Below, piece after piece: positions 1 to 10,407 of a DNA stretch of 64,000 bases. Below the pieces are notes generated by a model. That model had not been told where the DNA came from. It worked only from the letters and a program-made list of their open reading frames with translations, and searched no databases. The stretch comes from Diplosphaera chodatii. Lineage: Eukaryota > Chlorophyta > Trebouxiophyceae > Prasiolales > Stichococcaceae. The position numbers and the translations under genes are program-made. Each line of letters begins with the position of its first letter. The first letter of the stretch is position 1. The stretch is taken from NCBI GenBank assembly GCA_032358165.1, contig JAALGY010000047.1, positions 310,001 through 374,000 on the forward strand, in the 5' to 3' direction.

Positions 1-1112
1 GCAGCAGCACAAGGCGCCGGCGGCAGCGGCAGCGGCTGCGGCCACAGCAGCAGTGCACTGCCACTCGGATTGGGGTTTCGGCTTGCCCAGGCAGTGAGGA
101 TGGGGATGGGCGTGGTAGTACTGAATGATTGGCCGGAGCGGCCAAGCTGTAGTTGCCAGCATGTATGAGCAGCATCACCCAGCATGTTGGCATCAGTGCG
201 CGATCCCAGTCGCAGCATGCTCCTCGGTACAGATGGTAGATGGGGTAACCCTTCTGCCCAGCTGCCAGCAGCCGCCGCGCCTGTAGCAGGCTGCAGTGCT
301 GTAAGGCTGCAGGCCGGCCTGTGCCTCGCAGCGTTTGGCACCCAGCACATGGAGCTTGGCAGAGGGCATGCAAGTAGGCCGCCCGCGGCGGCTGTTGGCA
401 TGCGGAGGACAGGAAGCAGCGTGATACGGAACCCAGCCTTAAGACTTGTGACCAGGTTTCCAGGCCAGGTGGTCATTCCGCAGGCTATCCGCTTTTGCTC
501 CCTACCAAGACAAACCTGCTATGTCTGTTGCCTTCAGTCGAAGCAGCGGACTTAGACACTATGTCTGGTCTCCCCAGGCATGCCTGTCGGCACACGCTTT
601 GTTCGAGAGTGATTGTACTATAGCCGCTCTGCTTTGTTCGCATGTCCCGCCATCACTTGTCCCTTCGATCATGGTACGTGTAGGATACCCTGCTTGTGAC
701 ACCTGCTCTCTATCAAGCTCGATGGCAACCTCTCGAGCCACGTATTCAACGTCGAACTACGCTTCCACGGCCTGTGTCTGCGAAAGGAAGCACAGTAGCA
801 TCGCTATGGCTGGCACCTGCTGCTTGTGCACCCTTCAGCGAATCACGCCCCTTGTGCATAGCTGCACGCATGACCTCTGCACAATATACCCAGCTTGCAA
901 CCTCAATGTTTACACCTCGTTAAAGTCGCACATATGGGCCAGGATCGGCTGCATATATATGGCATGCAATGACGTACCGGATACCATCACACTAGACACC
1001 TGCATGCTCGTGCAGTAGCCAACCGTGATGCTGGTGCATATCTGACATACGAAGTCGAGAGAACTTCAGTGGGTGTAGGATTTCATGACGCGCATTTGGG
1101 TGAAGAATTGCT
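1..1112. other. Left edge, no recognisable gene
   Basis: No conserved protein text was found on either strand. Plus frame 1 is open from base 1 to about base 168 with a Gly/Ser/Ala-rich start. It could be the 3-prime coding tail of a gene lying to the left, but it is too short and low in complexity to name. The open frames between about 180 and 1020 are rich in Cys, His and Thr and do not look like real exons. The last few hundred bases presumably hold the promoter of the J-domain gene. Confidence 0.4.
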
Positions 1113-2430
1113 ATGCTGAGCTACTATGATTTGCTCAATGTTGATGCGCGCGCCAGCACCGCAGAAATCAAGAAGGCTTTCAGGGAGCGAGCAAAAGAGC
1201 TCCATCCAGACAGAAACCCTGGCAGCGGCAGTGAGCTGCGGGAACAGTTTGCAGAGCTCGCAGAGGCATATGAGGTGAGGCCCGCGGCAGAACATAGCAT
1301 GTGTCCGCAAGCGGCAACATGCTGAGCAGTCTGTCGTCGCCTGGGCAAGGCGACTATCGAGCGTTCGTGCTCCCATTAGACCTGATCAGATTTTGCAGTT
1401 GCACGTCTTGGCTTCTGAGCATCGCATTTCCAATGGCTGACAGACTTGAGCGTCTGGGTGTCGCCTCATGGCAGGTGCTGCGAGACACTGGGCGGCGGGC
1501 GCAGTATGACGCCGCAAGGTCAGCGACCGCGGCGGGTCCCAGGGGTTTCCAGGGCGGCGTATACCAGCCGGGTGTGTCCGAGGACGCCTTCGAGGCGGCG
1601 TTCCGGCGGTGGTGGGAGAAGGCTGGTGCCGAGTGAGCGGTGTTCTTGGGGAGCCATTGTGATTCACTCAGCCGTTTGTGTCCTGCGTGCGTCTGCACCA
1701 TCAATTGTCGCAAGGCGTGCAACGGGGTGCATCTGGGACTACAACCACCTATGGCAGAGTGTTGACATGGCCAGTCATACTGCAAGAGGTCCCCGCCCTC
1801 AACAGTGCTGCAAGCTAAGCATGCAAGAGCAGGCATGTGCAAGCCGTGCCGTGGTAAGTGCATGTGTAAGAACAGGACTCCAGCATGTCGTGGACGTGAG
1901 GAGAGTGTGCATGCTGTGCAGCTGGCAGCAGCGTGCTGAGGACGAGCACTACAGCCGGAAGTCAGCTGCCGAGCGGAGGATGGAGGAAGCAGCAGCGTGG
2001 GAGGCGGAGAAAGCCGAGGCTAAGAAAGCAAAGGTAGGGGTGCTTTGAAAATATCCATGGATAACAGTACAAGGACATTGCAAGGCCTTCAAGTCCACTG
2101 ACCGCCACCATGTGACTTGACAGCGCATCTGCATGATCAGCTTTCACGCTACATGAACTTACATGTACATGATGGCATGTGTACTGCAAATGCCAGGTGC
2201 GCTTTGAGCGTGTGAAGCAGAAGACTCGGCAGGCGCGAGCTGCGCGGCAGGCGCAGCACCTGCGCGGCATGTGGCAGACGCGGACAGTGTCGTGGGTAGA
2301 CTTCGCGGTGGCAGCAGCGGCAACAGCAGCATTTGCTGGGATTGTGACTCTCTGGAAGCCCCTGATCTCGCCTGCCGATGCAGGTACAGAGGGTGAACCA
2401 GCAGCGGCGGCAGAAACAAGACAAGTATAA
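1113..2430 (+). CDS. J-domain (DnaJ-like) co-chaperone with C-terminal membrane anchor
   Basis: Predicted Hsp70 co-chaperone of about 221 residues. Exons 1113-1274, 1475-1632, 1922-2033 and 2197-2430 join in phase through GT-AG introns. The J domain starts at residue 2 (SYYDLLNVDARASTAEIKKA). The catalytic HPD tripeptide is in LHPDRNP, and helix IV continues across the first intron as YEVLRDTGRRAQYD. An Arg/Glu/Lys-rich helical stretch follows (exons 3-4). One hydrophobic segment (VDFAVAAAATAAFAGIVTLW) lies near residues 180-205, suggesting a tail-anchored membrane protein with the J domain facing an Hsp70-containing compartment. No Gly/Phe or zinc-finger region is present, so this is a class C J-protein. 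Which membrane it sits in cannot be told. The start Met is directly followed by the J domain, so the N terminus is probably complete. Confidence 0.85.
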
Positions 2431-2807
2431 CCTTTGTAAGCAGCAGACTGATGGGTATTGGACTTGTAGGCTGTGTTGTAGGAGGCTCCCCTCCAGGTTG
2501 TGCATGGCAGTACCTGCCATGTTCCTGAAGCACAATACTGTATGCCGTCGAGCAGACAGGCTGATCAAGTGGCTTGCAGCATCACCAGTGAACACATCTG
2601 CTATGGAGGGCGCCTATCGCCCTGCCGCTGGTGTCTGCACCGCTCCAATGCCGTTAAATGATGTACAGGGCGTAACATCCATGAAACTCAATGGGCCTCG
2701 AGTCAATCAGCCCTGGCGTCAGGTGCTCAGTGCAGAACTTCTAGGTGTGGCATCCCGTGCAGCTCATGCTGTCTGCAGCGCTGCAGGATTGCAGCTGACC
2801 AGCTGAA

Positions 2808-3702
2808 TCATTCCAGAGACTGCCACATCGAGTCGACGAACTGGCTGGTGCGCTTGCGCAGCGCCGCAGTCTTGTGCGACGCCTCATCAAACAGCGCCGC
2901 TCGCATCCGCATCTCGCTCACAGCTGCCGTCGACGCCTGCGTTGGGGATTCACGTCTGAACCAACTGACTGGCCAGCCTGCCACGGTACTGGATCATCCA
3001 GATTGCCGGGTTCGGCAGGGACAGGCAGGCTGCACCGATGGCAAGCTCGGCAGCTGGAAGCGGTACTGCGCAGCAGCAGACCTTGCCGAGGGTCGTCTCC
3101 TGATGGCAGACCTCAGGCGCATGGGCGAGCTCTGCTGTCCGCTTGCTCCTCTGGTCCCTGCGGAAGACTGCAACGTCCCTCAACCACGATGTCATGAAGA
3201 ATGGTGCGTGCCAGACGACTGTATAGGACAAGGCAGGCAAGCGATTGTGCATGATGGAACTCACTCTGGATCTGCTGGCTTCGGACGCACTGCTGATGCC
3301 AGTGCCTGTGACAGCCCTGTAGACGAGTGGACACCGAGACGATCGGCGTGTGCTCACACTGTGTTTATGTGCACAGTTGATGCTGGGTGCAAGGATACAG
3401 CAGGGTGGCAAAGCAGTGATGACACCTATGACACCTGACTTGCTGAATGCCTCCGCAGGCTGCGCAGCGGTGGAAGCGAGTGCCACAGCTGCCATTGCAG
3501 CGGCCAGACACCTAAGTGTCACATGCTGATCGGTGGCTTCCGCAGACCAGCGCTCCGCATGCGGTGCTGAGTTCTCCCGTGTTGGGACCTGCCGCTCTGC
3601 CCTGATCGCATGGAACCTGTGCTGTCTGGACGCTTCGTGCAACCCATCGCACCTGCAACCATGGTTGAGTGGGTCAAGCCAGGGTTCAACATCAACGCGC
3701 AA
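2808..3702 (-). CDS. Possible thylakoid-lumen-targeted protein (model incomplete)
   Basis: Three minus-strand segments join in phase. The upstream segment (about 3440-3540) carries a hydrophobic run ending in an A-x-A site (LAAAMAAVALASTAAQPAEA), the shape of a thylakoid-transfer or secretion signal. A middle exon (about 3023-3160) is basic and ends with YRFQLPSLPS. The last exon, 2808-2936, is strongly coding in look (RAALFDEASHKTAALRKRTS) and ends SMWQSLE-stop. I do not recognise the family. The first exon and start codon are not resolved; candidate starts lie between 3702 and 3850. Lumen targeting is inferred only from the signal shape. A secreted or mitochondrial protein remains possible. 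Confidence 0.4.
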
Positions 3703-4424
3703 GTATGTTTATGCATGGCACTGCGGCCCAAGTGTTGCGCAGACCTGGCATGAGGCCTGTTGCGACAGCAGCAAGCCAGAGCTGGTTGCGGTTTGCGGAC
3801 CAGCCGACATCGCAGGCCTCCGTCAATCGCTGAGCCGCTGAGACGCATGCTTCGTGCCGCCTCACACCGACCTGGGACTGGTGGCAAGGTTCACTCGACA
3901 GCAAGTGAGCCTCTCAGAGCACCTCACACACGCTTGCCGTGTAGCGTCATACTCAGACCATACCAATCAAGGCGGGACGTCCACTGTGGAAAGCCGCTTC
4001 GAAGTCCACAGGTGCGCGTGCAAACTCATGCACAGACCTCTCGACACCATCGAATTGGATACTATTGGAGATATTTGACCAAGGGACATTTCCACCCTAC
4101 TCTTCGGTCTGAAGTGCGCGGCCCATGTAACTGCGGCACGTGCAACCTGCTTGCATCGACCTTCCCTCAGCTCAACAACACCAGTCCAGGCACTTGATTC
4201 AACCGATCTGCCAACAGCATACGGCTACAAAAACCAGGATGACACATCTACCATATAGAAATGTTACTGGCGCAACCAACCCCGCACTGATATCCACACC
4301 CCATGTGGATCGACAGCAGCATCTACCGTACAGGCGTTCCAGACCTCATGTTTGCACAAGCGCTGCAGACGAACGCGCAAGCGCACAACACAGTACACTG
4401 CTCAGTGCTTGGGTCAACTACTGC

Positions 4425-6265
4425 TCAGACTCGCCGCATCTCAATCAGCAGGAAGTGGCTGCCGGCGGGCCCGGTCTCCAGAGTCAGCGGCAGGCTTTCG
4501 GTGCCTGAGTCGTTCACAGCTTCTAGGGCGTCCCGCATCGCAAGGGGCACACTGTTGACGCTCATGTCACCCTCAATGCACACCTGCGAATTTGAGGTGG
4601 AACACTGTCACAGTGGCCTTTTGTGTGTGTCTTGCATTCGACATACGTCGAGGGGTACACAGCAGCGCATATACTTATGATGCGTTCCAAGTCTGCAGAC
4701 ACTGCGTGTGGATAGTCAAAAGGAGGTGAGACATAGTGGCGCACCAGATAGGCTTGCCGCGAGGGCCGCAAGTGCACCTCGTGCTTGGTGCCGGCATCAT
4801 TCTCTGACACATATACGTGTGCATCCTGTGTGAAAGCACAACCACTTGGTGCTCAGCCGACATCTGGAATGCTGAGCAACGTCAGTCCTGACCCGCTGAG
4901 CAAAGGTCACCTGCAGAGCCCATATCCGACGGCTACACTGCTGATGCAGCATGGCCTTCGGATACACAGGAGGAGAAAACGCCCAACAACTCCCAACAAC
5001 AAATCATCATGCACAAACCTGGTGGATCTGCACATCAGCGGGCTGCTCGTTGACGTGCGGCCAGTCGGGCGCCGGGGTGTTGCCCCTGAGCAGGTGCAGG
5101 AGCCGGTTGTGGCGGTCGCCCTCCTGAAACACCTTGGACCCGTACTGCACCGCAGAGCGCGCAACGTCAGGCTCACCACTGCTAGAGCAATCTACATGTC
5201 CTGTGATGATATATGACTTTGGATTTGGTGATCCTAAATGCTGATCCTAAATGCTAGTCTGAGCGATGGCCAGGCAGCGAGCCGGAGAGCCAGAGCCGGA
5301 CCTGGGGCTTGACGCCCCGCTTGTCGGGCGTGAGCCAGATCTGCAGGAAGCGGGTGGTGTCCGCCGCGTGGTCGTTCATCTCCGAGTGCACGATGCCGCT
5401 GCCGGCGCTGAGGTACTGCACGCTGCCCCGCCCCAGGGCCTCCTGCTCAAGGACACAGGCTGGTGTGTGCAGGTGTTAGTGACTCACATTGCCAGCTCGG
5501 CACAGCAGCAAGCTGGTAATACATTGTCAGCTCCTGCAACAATCACACTTCCTCCAAAGTGCTGTCTATTTATTGACCTTATTGCCCATTGAGTCCTGAT
5601 GGCTGAGCTGGCCGTCCACAACATAGGAGAAAATCTCGGCATCGCGGTGCGGATGTGCGCCAAATCCAGCTTTGGGCTTTACCAGGTCATCGTTCAGTAC
5701 CTGCACGATTTGGTGTCAAACGTGTATCTCATGTTGCACCGACTAAGAGCAATGAACTATGATATTTTTAGGCAAAAGGAGCTTGCCCGCAGGGCGCCGA
5801 AGCTGCTCTTCGCGGGGTTGTACCAGTCCGCAAAGCTGAAGTGAAATCTTGATTCTAGCCACCAGGTGGGCTTCGAGACGTGCAGCTGGCCTGCGCATTT
5901 TTGCACATGCAGAGCATTTATTCAACATTGCCCAACAGGGGCTTGGCAATGCTAGACAGGTTGGCCTGCGCATTCATGCACATGCAGAGCATTTTATTAT
6001 TGACCCAACAGGAGCTTGGCAACGCTAGACAGGTTGGGCTGAAAGGCAACAAGCGCTTCAAGTGGGGTTGATCAAAAGCTGTGACCAGGTCTGTGAGCAC
6101 ATTAGCCAGCATGATCATGACCCATCCTGCACACATGCACACGTTTTGCCACAGCGTGTGTGTCTCACCGGCTGGGATCTTCTTCAGTGCTTCCTTTCCC
6201 GCTGAGGTGCTCATCTTCGGCGACTGTGCCGCACGAGCTAACACTCGGAGCGGCTGCACTGGCAT
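4425..6265 (-). CDS. Pirin-family cupin protein (quercetinase-like)
   Basis: Predicted bicupin of the pirin family, 276 residues. Exons are 6169-6265, 5787-5890, 5578-5700, 5302-5442, 5019-5144, 4745-4825 and 4425-4583, all consistent in phase. The family signature FSFADWYNPAKSSFGALR is followed by the metal-binding cupin text FGAHPHRDAEIFSYVVDG and, later, SAGSGIVHSEMN, so the His and Glu ligands of the N-terminal cupin are present. FLQIWLTPDKRGVKPQYGS and the C-terminal cupin end (SLPLTLETGPAGSHFLLIEM) are typical. Members bind Fe(II); some act as quercetin 2,3-dioxygenases, others as redox-sensing regulators. Which applies here is unknown. The second intron starts with GC (CGG then GCAAGC) rather than GT. 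The first exon (MPVQPLRVLARAAQSPKMST) could be an organelle transit peptide. The 3-prime end of intron 1 is tandemly duplicated. Confidence 0.93.
5891..6040. repeat. 75-bp tandem duplication at the 3-prime end of pirin intron 1
   Basis: Two imperfect copies, about 5891-5965 and 5966-6040, each begin CTGCGCATT on the plus strand and contain CACATGCAGAGCATTT and GCTAGACAGGTTGG. On the coding (minus) strand each copy ends in the splice acceptor GCGCAG. The copy next to exon 2 is used in the gene model. The other would insert a stop codon after four residues. Confidence 0.9.
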
Positions 6266-6612
6266 AGAACCGTCAGACTGTGCTCGCTGTTGCTTCGGCA
6301 GCAGGGTGATGCAGAACAACAGCGTCACGCCGTATGTGAATGAAACTACCAACAACAACTTATGAAGCCGATGCATTTGCAACACTGTATTATGTAGTCC
6401 ACAGTCGGGCTGAGCGTAACGCCGTGAGCACGTGCCATAATACACAAGGTGGCATGACGTCAGGAACCGACAGCTCAGCATGCCGGACTGATGGCTCACT
6501 CGCACACTTGCGGGCCTCTAAGCATGCTCAGAAAGGCGGCAAGGGTCAAGGGCTGTATACGAAGGGCTGTAATCCTGCAGAACGGTGCATTGCAGCAGTG
6601 TCGCTTTCAGAC
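6266..6612. promoter_or_regulatory. Divergent pirin / JmjC intergenic region
   Basis: About 350 bases lie between the first exons of the minus-strand pirin gene and the plus-strand JmjC gene. Both promoters and 5-prime leaders must lie here. No clear TATA box or repeat was seen. Confidence 0.5.
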
Positions 6613-9600
6613 ATGGCCGCTGCGGCGGCCATGCATGCGCTGCTGCTGGATCAAAGGTTTCCTACAGCAGATGAGGTGCTAAAACCTGTAGCAACAAAGT
6701 GTGTGAAACTGACGGGATAAGCATAGCGTCAGGGCGGCTTCGCACAAATGTGCGAGCGACATGCACATGCCACACTGGTCACCATGCTGCAGGTGACATT
6801 GCATCAGTTTGCCTGCAGGCAGATGCCGAAAGGCTGCGACAGTTGAGAGTTGCTTCTCACGTCTACGACGCCTGGACAGCGAGAGGCGCTCGCATTGCAC
6901 AGCTTGCCGACAGGTGAGCGCTCACCGCCTGCGCATGTACTCTGTGCATGGTTGCAGGGGCGCTGCATATGCTGCCCTTCTGCAGAAACGTGCTAGGTCC
7001 ACAGCAACCTCTCTCAGCCATCGTCCTGAGGTTCATGGAGACGCAACAGATGCATCCTGCTGGCTGGTTGTAGGTTCCTAGATGGCAGCGTGGATGCACT
7101 CAGCAGAATCACAAGCAACGGAGATGACCGTGCCCCAGCAGCATCGGCGCCAGGTGTTGTTGCACAATCAGGTGACGTCTGCAACACACTTGGTTGTTCC
7201 GCGTGTGCTTGTTCACGGCAGCATCTCGTGACATGCTCCCTGACAGCAGGCGATTACTCCCACTCTTAGGCGTCAGCTCTCCTGGCATCAGTGTGCGTCA
7301 GGCTAGCGACCTCAGCTACGAGGAGTTCGTGGTGCAATACATGGCGCCCAACGTGCCGGTCATCGTCCAGGTGACGCATGAGTGAGATGCCGCTGCTATA
7401 TAGTGTTGCCATCGTGGAACGCACTGCTGGTGATCCCACTGCTCACGGTGGAACAAGCTGTTCAGCACGATGTGCTTTGCTGGATCTTGTTGGCAGGCAG
7501 CACAGGCATCGAGCTTAAACTCGTGTGTCAGTGCATTTGGCAAGCTCGTGTACGAGCCCAAGCTTGCATTTCAGACCACAGAGTGTACAAACACTGCTGC
7601 TGCAGGGCGTGACTGACACCTGGGCTGCACAGCGTGACTGGGTCCTGCCGGGAGGCGGCATCAATGCGGAGTTCCTGGCCCGCAGCTTCGGGGAGTCCCA
7701 CGTCATTGCCACTGACACCGCCAGGTGCCAAAGAAGCGGCTGCAAGGATGCGTCCTCATCGATGCAGAGAACCATCTTCAGACCTAGGAACAAGGCAGTA
7801 TTGGGGGACATCCTTGCTAATAGCCGGCCCACAAAGCATCAAACCATATTCTCCCTGCATCGCCGCTCCTATGCTGACAAAATAATCGTCACGGACTCGT
7901 GCTGCAGGCAGGCAGATGGCTGCGGGGTTCGGCGTGACATGACGCTGTCAGAGTACCTTGCCTGGTGGCGGCGGCGGCAGGTGGATCAGGGCGGCAGCCA
8001 CAGCAGCGTCAGCAAGCTGCAGCCAACAGCGGGTCATGCCATGGCAGCCAAGGCCAACGCTCTTGGTGCACGAGACAGCAGCGGCGTCTCATATGTTGGC
8101 GAGGACATAGGCCACAGCAGCCACAATGGCGGCCTGCCGCAGCAGGCGCCGCTGCTGTACCTCAAGGACTGGCACTTTGCCAGCGAGCACCCGCATTACC
8201 AGGTGATTGACGATGTTGCCTCTCATGAACCTGCACTCAGTTGTTTAGCATGCTGGGTTCGTTCAGGTGCTGAAGACCAGCGCTGTTGCTGCCACACCAT
8301 TGCAGGCAGGTCTCAGCTAGCATGGATGTGTTGCTGGCCTCACCACCTGTGTCAGCAGTAGCACAGCGCCCTGTCGATTTGCTGCTGCAGTGTGCTCAGC
8401 TCTTGCAGCTGCTCCCTGCAGGCCTACACGACGCCGCAGTGGTTTGTGGACGACTGGCTCAACGACTTCTATGATGCCAAGTCAGAGTTGGCTCGGCACA
8501 CTGCTGCAAGCTCAGCGAACTCATGCTGCTCGCAGCACCCAGTCGCCGTGTGCAGTGTGCAGAGTGAAGGCAGCAGTGGCAAAGTGCCGGCTGCTGAAAA
8601 CGGGCTCAATGCCTCAGACACAGCAGAAGATCTGCCAGCAGCTGCGGATCAAGGTGCCAGGGAAGACACGGCCGCTGCGGCAGCATCCTGCATTGCCACC
8701 TCCGACTACCGCTTCGTGTACCTGGGCCCAAAGGTGCAGCCGATGGAGTTACTGTCACCGACACATCCAACATGTGGCTCGGCAACGAGTCTGGCGCAGT
8801 CAGGTGGCCTGTGGGCTGCCTTGCTGGCGTGACCAACCGCGCTCCAGCATGACTCGCAAACTGCAATGCTGCTCCAGGGCAGCTGGACGCCGCTGCACGC
8901 TGACGTGCTGCGCTCGTACTCGTGGTCGGTGAACGTCGCGGGCGCCAAGCGCTGGCTGCTGCTGCCGCCGCGGCACACGCACCTGCTGTACGACCGCTTC
9001 GGGCGGCAGATGGCGCCGTCATTCGACATGGCTGCTGGCTCAGGTACCCAACATCATGCCTGTGCCGCTTCCTTGACTGATGGTAGATGCAACACAGCGC
9101 AGGCACAGTCCTCGAGGCACGGCCTCCATGTATATGTATCCCTGTCAGTTGCGATCCAGCATGTTGCAACTTCCGCCTCTGCGAAGGTTTTTCTCGAAGC
9201 GTGTGGGCCGCTGCAGGGGAGCAGTACCCCAACCTTGCGGAGGCGCGGCGTCATGTGCTGGAGGTGCGGCAGGGCGCCGGCGACGCCATCTTCGTGCCCA
9301 GCGGCTGGCACCACACCGTCGAGAACCTGGAAGGTTGGCCTGTTCCGGTGCCTGCATGCCATACACTGCAACCCCCAAAAACGGCGAACTTGCCAAGACC
9401 TTCCACAGCAGTCCGCAATTAATTCTCAGCCCACGACCTATTCCAACTCTCACACGGAGGCTCTTTCAGGATGAAGTAAGATGCACAGTGGAGGACCAGT
9501 GTGCAATGACCTGGCCGGCTGGGCAGGTGATTGATGCTCGCACGCTTGTGGCTTGCTGCAGACACGCTATCCATCAATCACAACTGGCTCAACGGGTGGA

Positions 9601-10303
9601 ACCTGCACTGGGGCCTGCACCTGCTGCAGCGGGAGCACGCTGAGGCCGCCGCCGCCATTGAGGACTGCCGGTGAGGGATGTGCTTCTGCATGGACCAAGG
9701 CCATCTGACCTCTGTCGGCTACTGCTGCATGGTCCAGAGGCTCCCCTGGACTGCCGGCGTCGAGTGTGCAGGCATGGTGATTTGCCACTCACGCGTCGGT
9801 AGCTTTGCTGCAGGGAGGGCTGCACGGCCGCGGAGTTTGAGGGCCTGGTGCAGCGCAACGTGGCCGCCAATGCCGGGCTGGGCTTCGCAGGGCTGGCCGA
9901 CCTGGTCGTCACCATTGCTCGCCGGGAGCTGCGGCGCCTGGCGGGCTGCGCGGTGCAGCCTCACCCTGGCGAATCTGCAGCACTGGTGGCTGAAAATATG
10001 TCAGCAGTAGAGTGTGAATGCTGCGCACAGCTGGCGGCACAGGCTGCAGCCTCAGCCGCTGAGGCCCTCGCAGCCTGCTGTGGGCGAGCAGGCGGCGAAG
10101 CAGACGTGCAGCTTTCGCAGCCTCAGCTTCAGCACCTGCAGTACATCTTCAATATGCGCCGGGCGCTCTTTGTGCTGGAGGCTCTGCAAGCACACGACCG
10201 CAGTGTCCTGTTCATATCTGCCGATGCATTTCCCCATGCTTCAGACTTGAGACACATGCGATTGGTGCTGGATAGGTTCGACCAGACTGTTGCAAGCACA
10301 TAG
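6613..10303 (+). CDS. JMJD4: JmjC-domain 2-oxoglutarate oxygenase, JMJD4-like
   Basis: Predicted Fe(II)/2-oxoglutarate hydroxylase of about 648 residues. Exons: 6613-6675, 6819-6913, 7074-7153, 7270-7370, 7606-7724, 7908-8202, 8422-8733, 8878-9043, 9217-9333, 9562-9670 and 9814-10303. The JmjC core reads LSYEEFVVQYMAPNVPVIVQ, LYLKDWHFASEHP, WTPLHADVLRSYSWSVNVAG and FVPSGWHHTVENL. The HxD and distal His Fe ligands and the 2OG-binding Lys (GAKRWLLLPP) are present. The run after it (DTLSINHNWLNGWNL) is characteristic of JMJD4. Human JMJD4 hydroxylates a lysine of release factor eRF1, so a role in translation termination is inferred. Two oddities: an Ala/Ser/Glu-rich insert of about 75 residues in exon 7, and an N-terminal extension of about 85 residues. 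If the first three exons belong to a separate transcript, a shorter start at 7233 is possible. Confidence 0.85.
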
Positions 10304-10407
10304 GCAGTGTGTTGTGCTAGACCAAGCACTCATCCCACTGTTCCGACACCAAACCCCAAATCATCAACGACATCCTCTGACTCTATCCCAATGCAACGTG
10401 ATGTCTA

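Noticed and set aside
6613..7153. Separate small gene upstream of the JmjC gene
   Set aside because: Its three exons continue in exact phase into the JmjC exon at 7270 through a good acceptor, so one gene is simpler. The alternative is noted in the entry.
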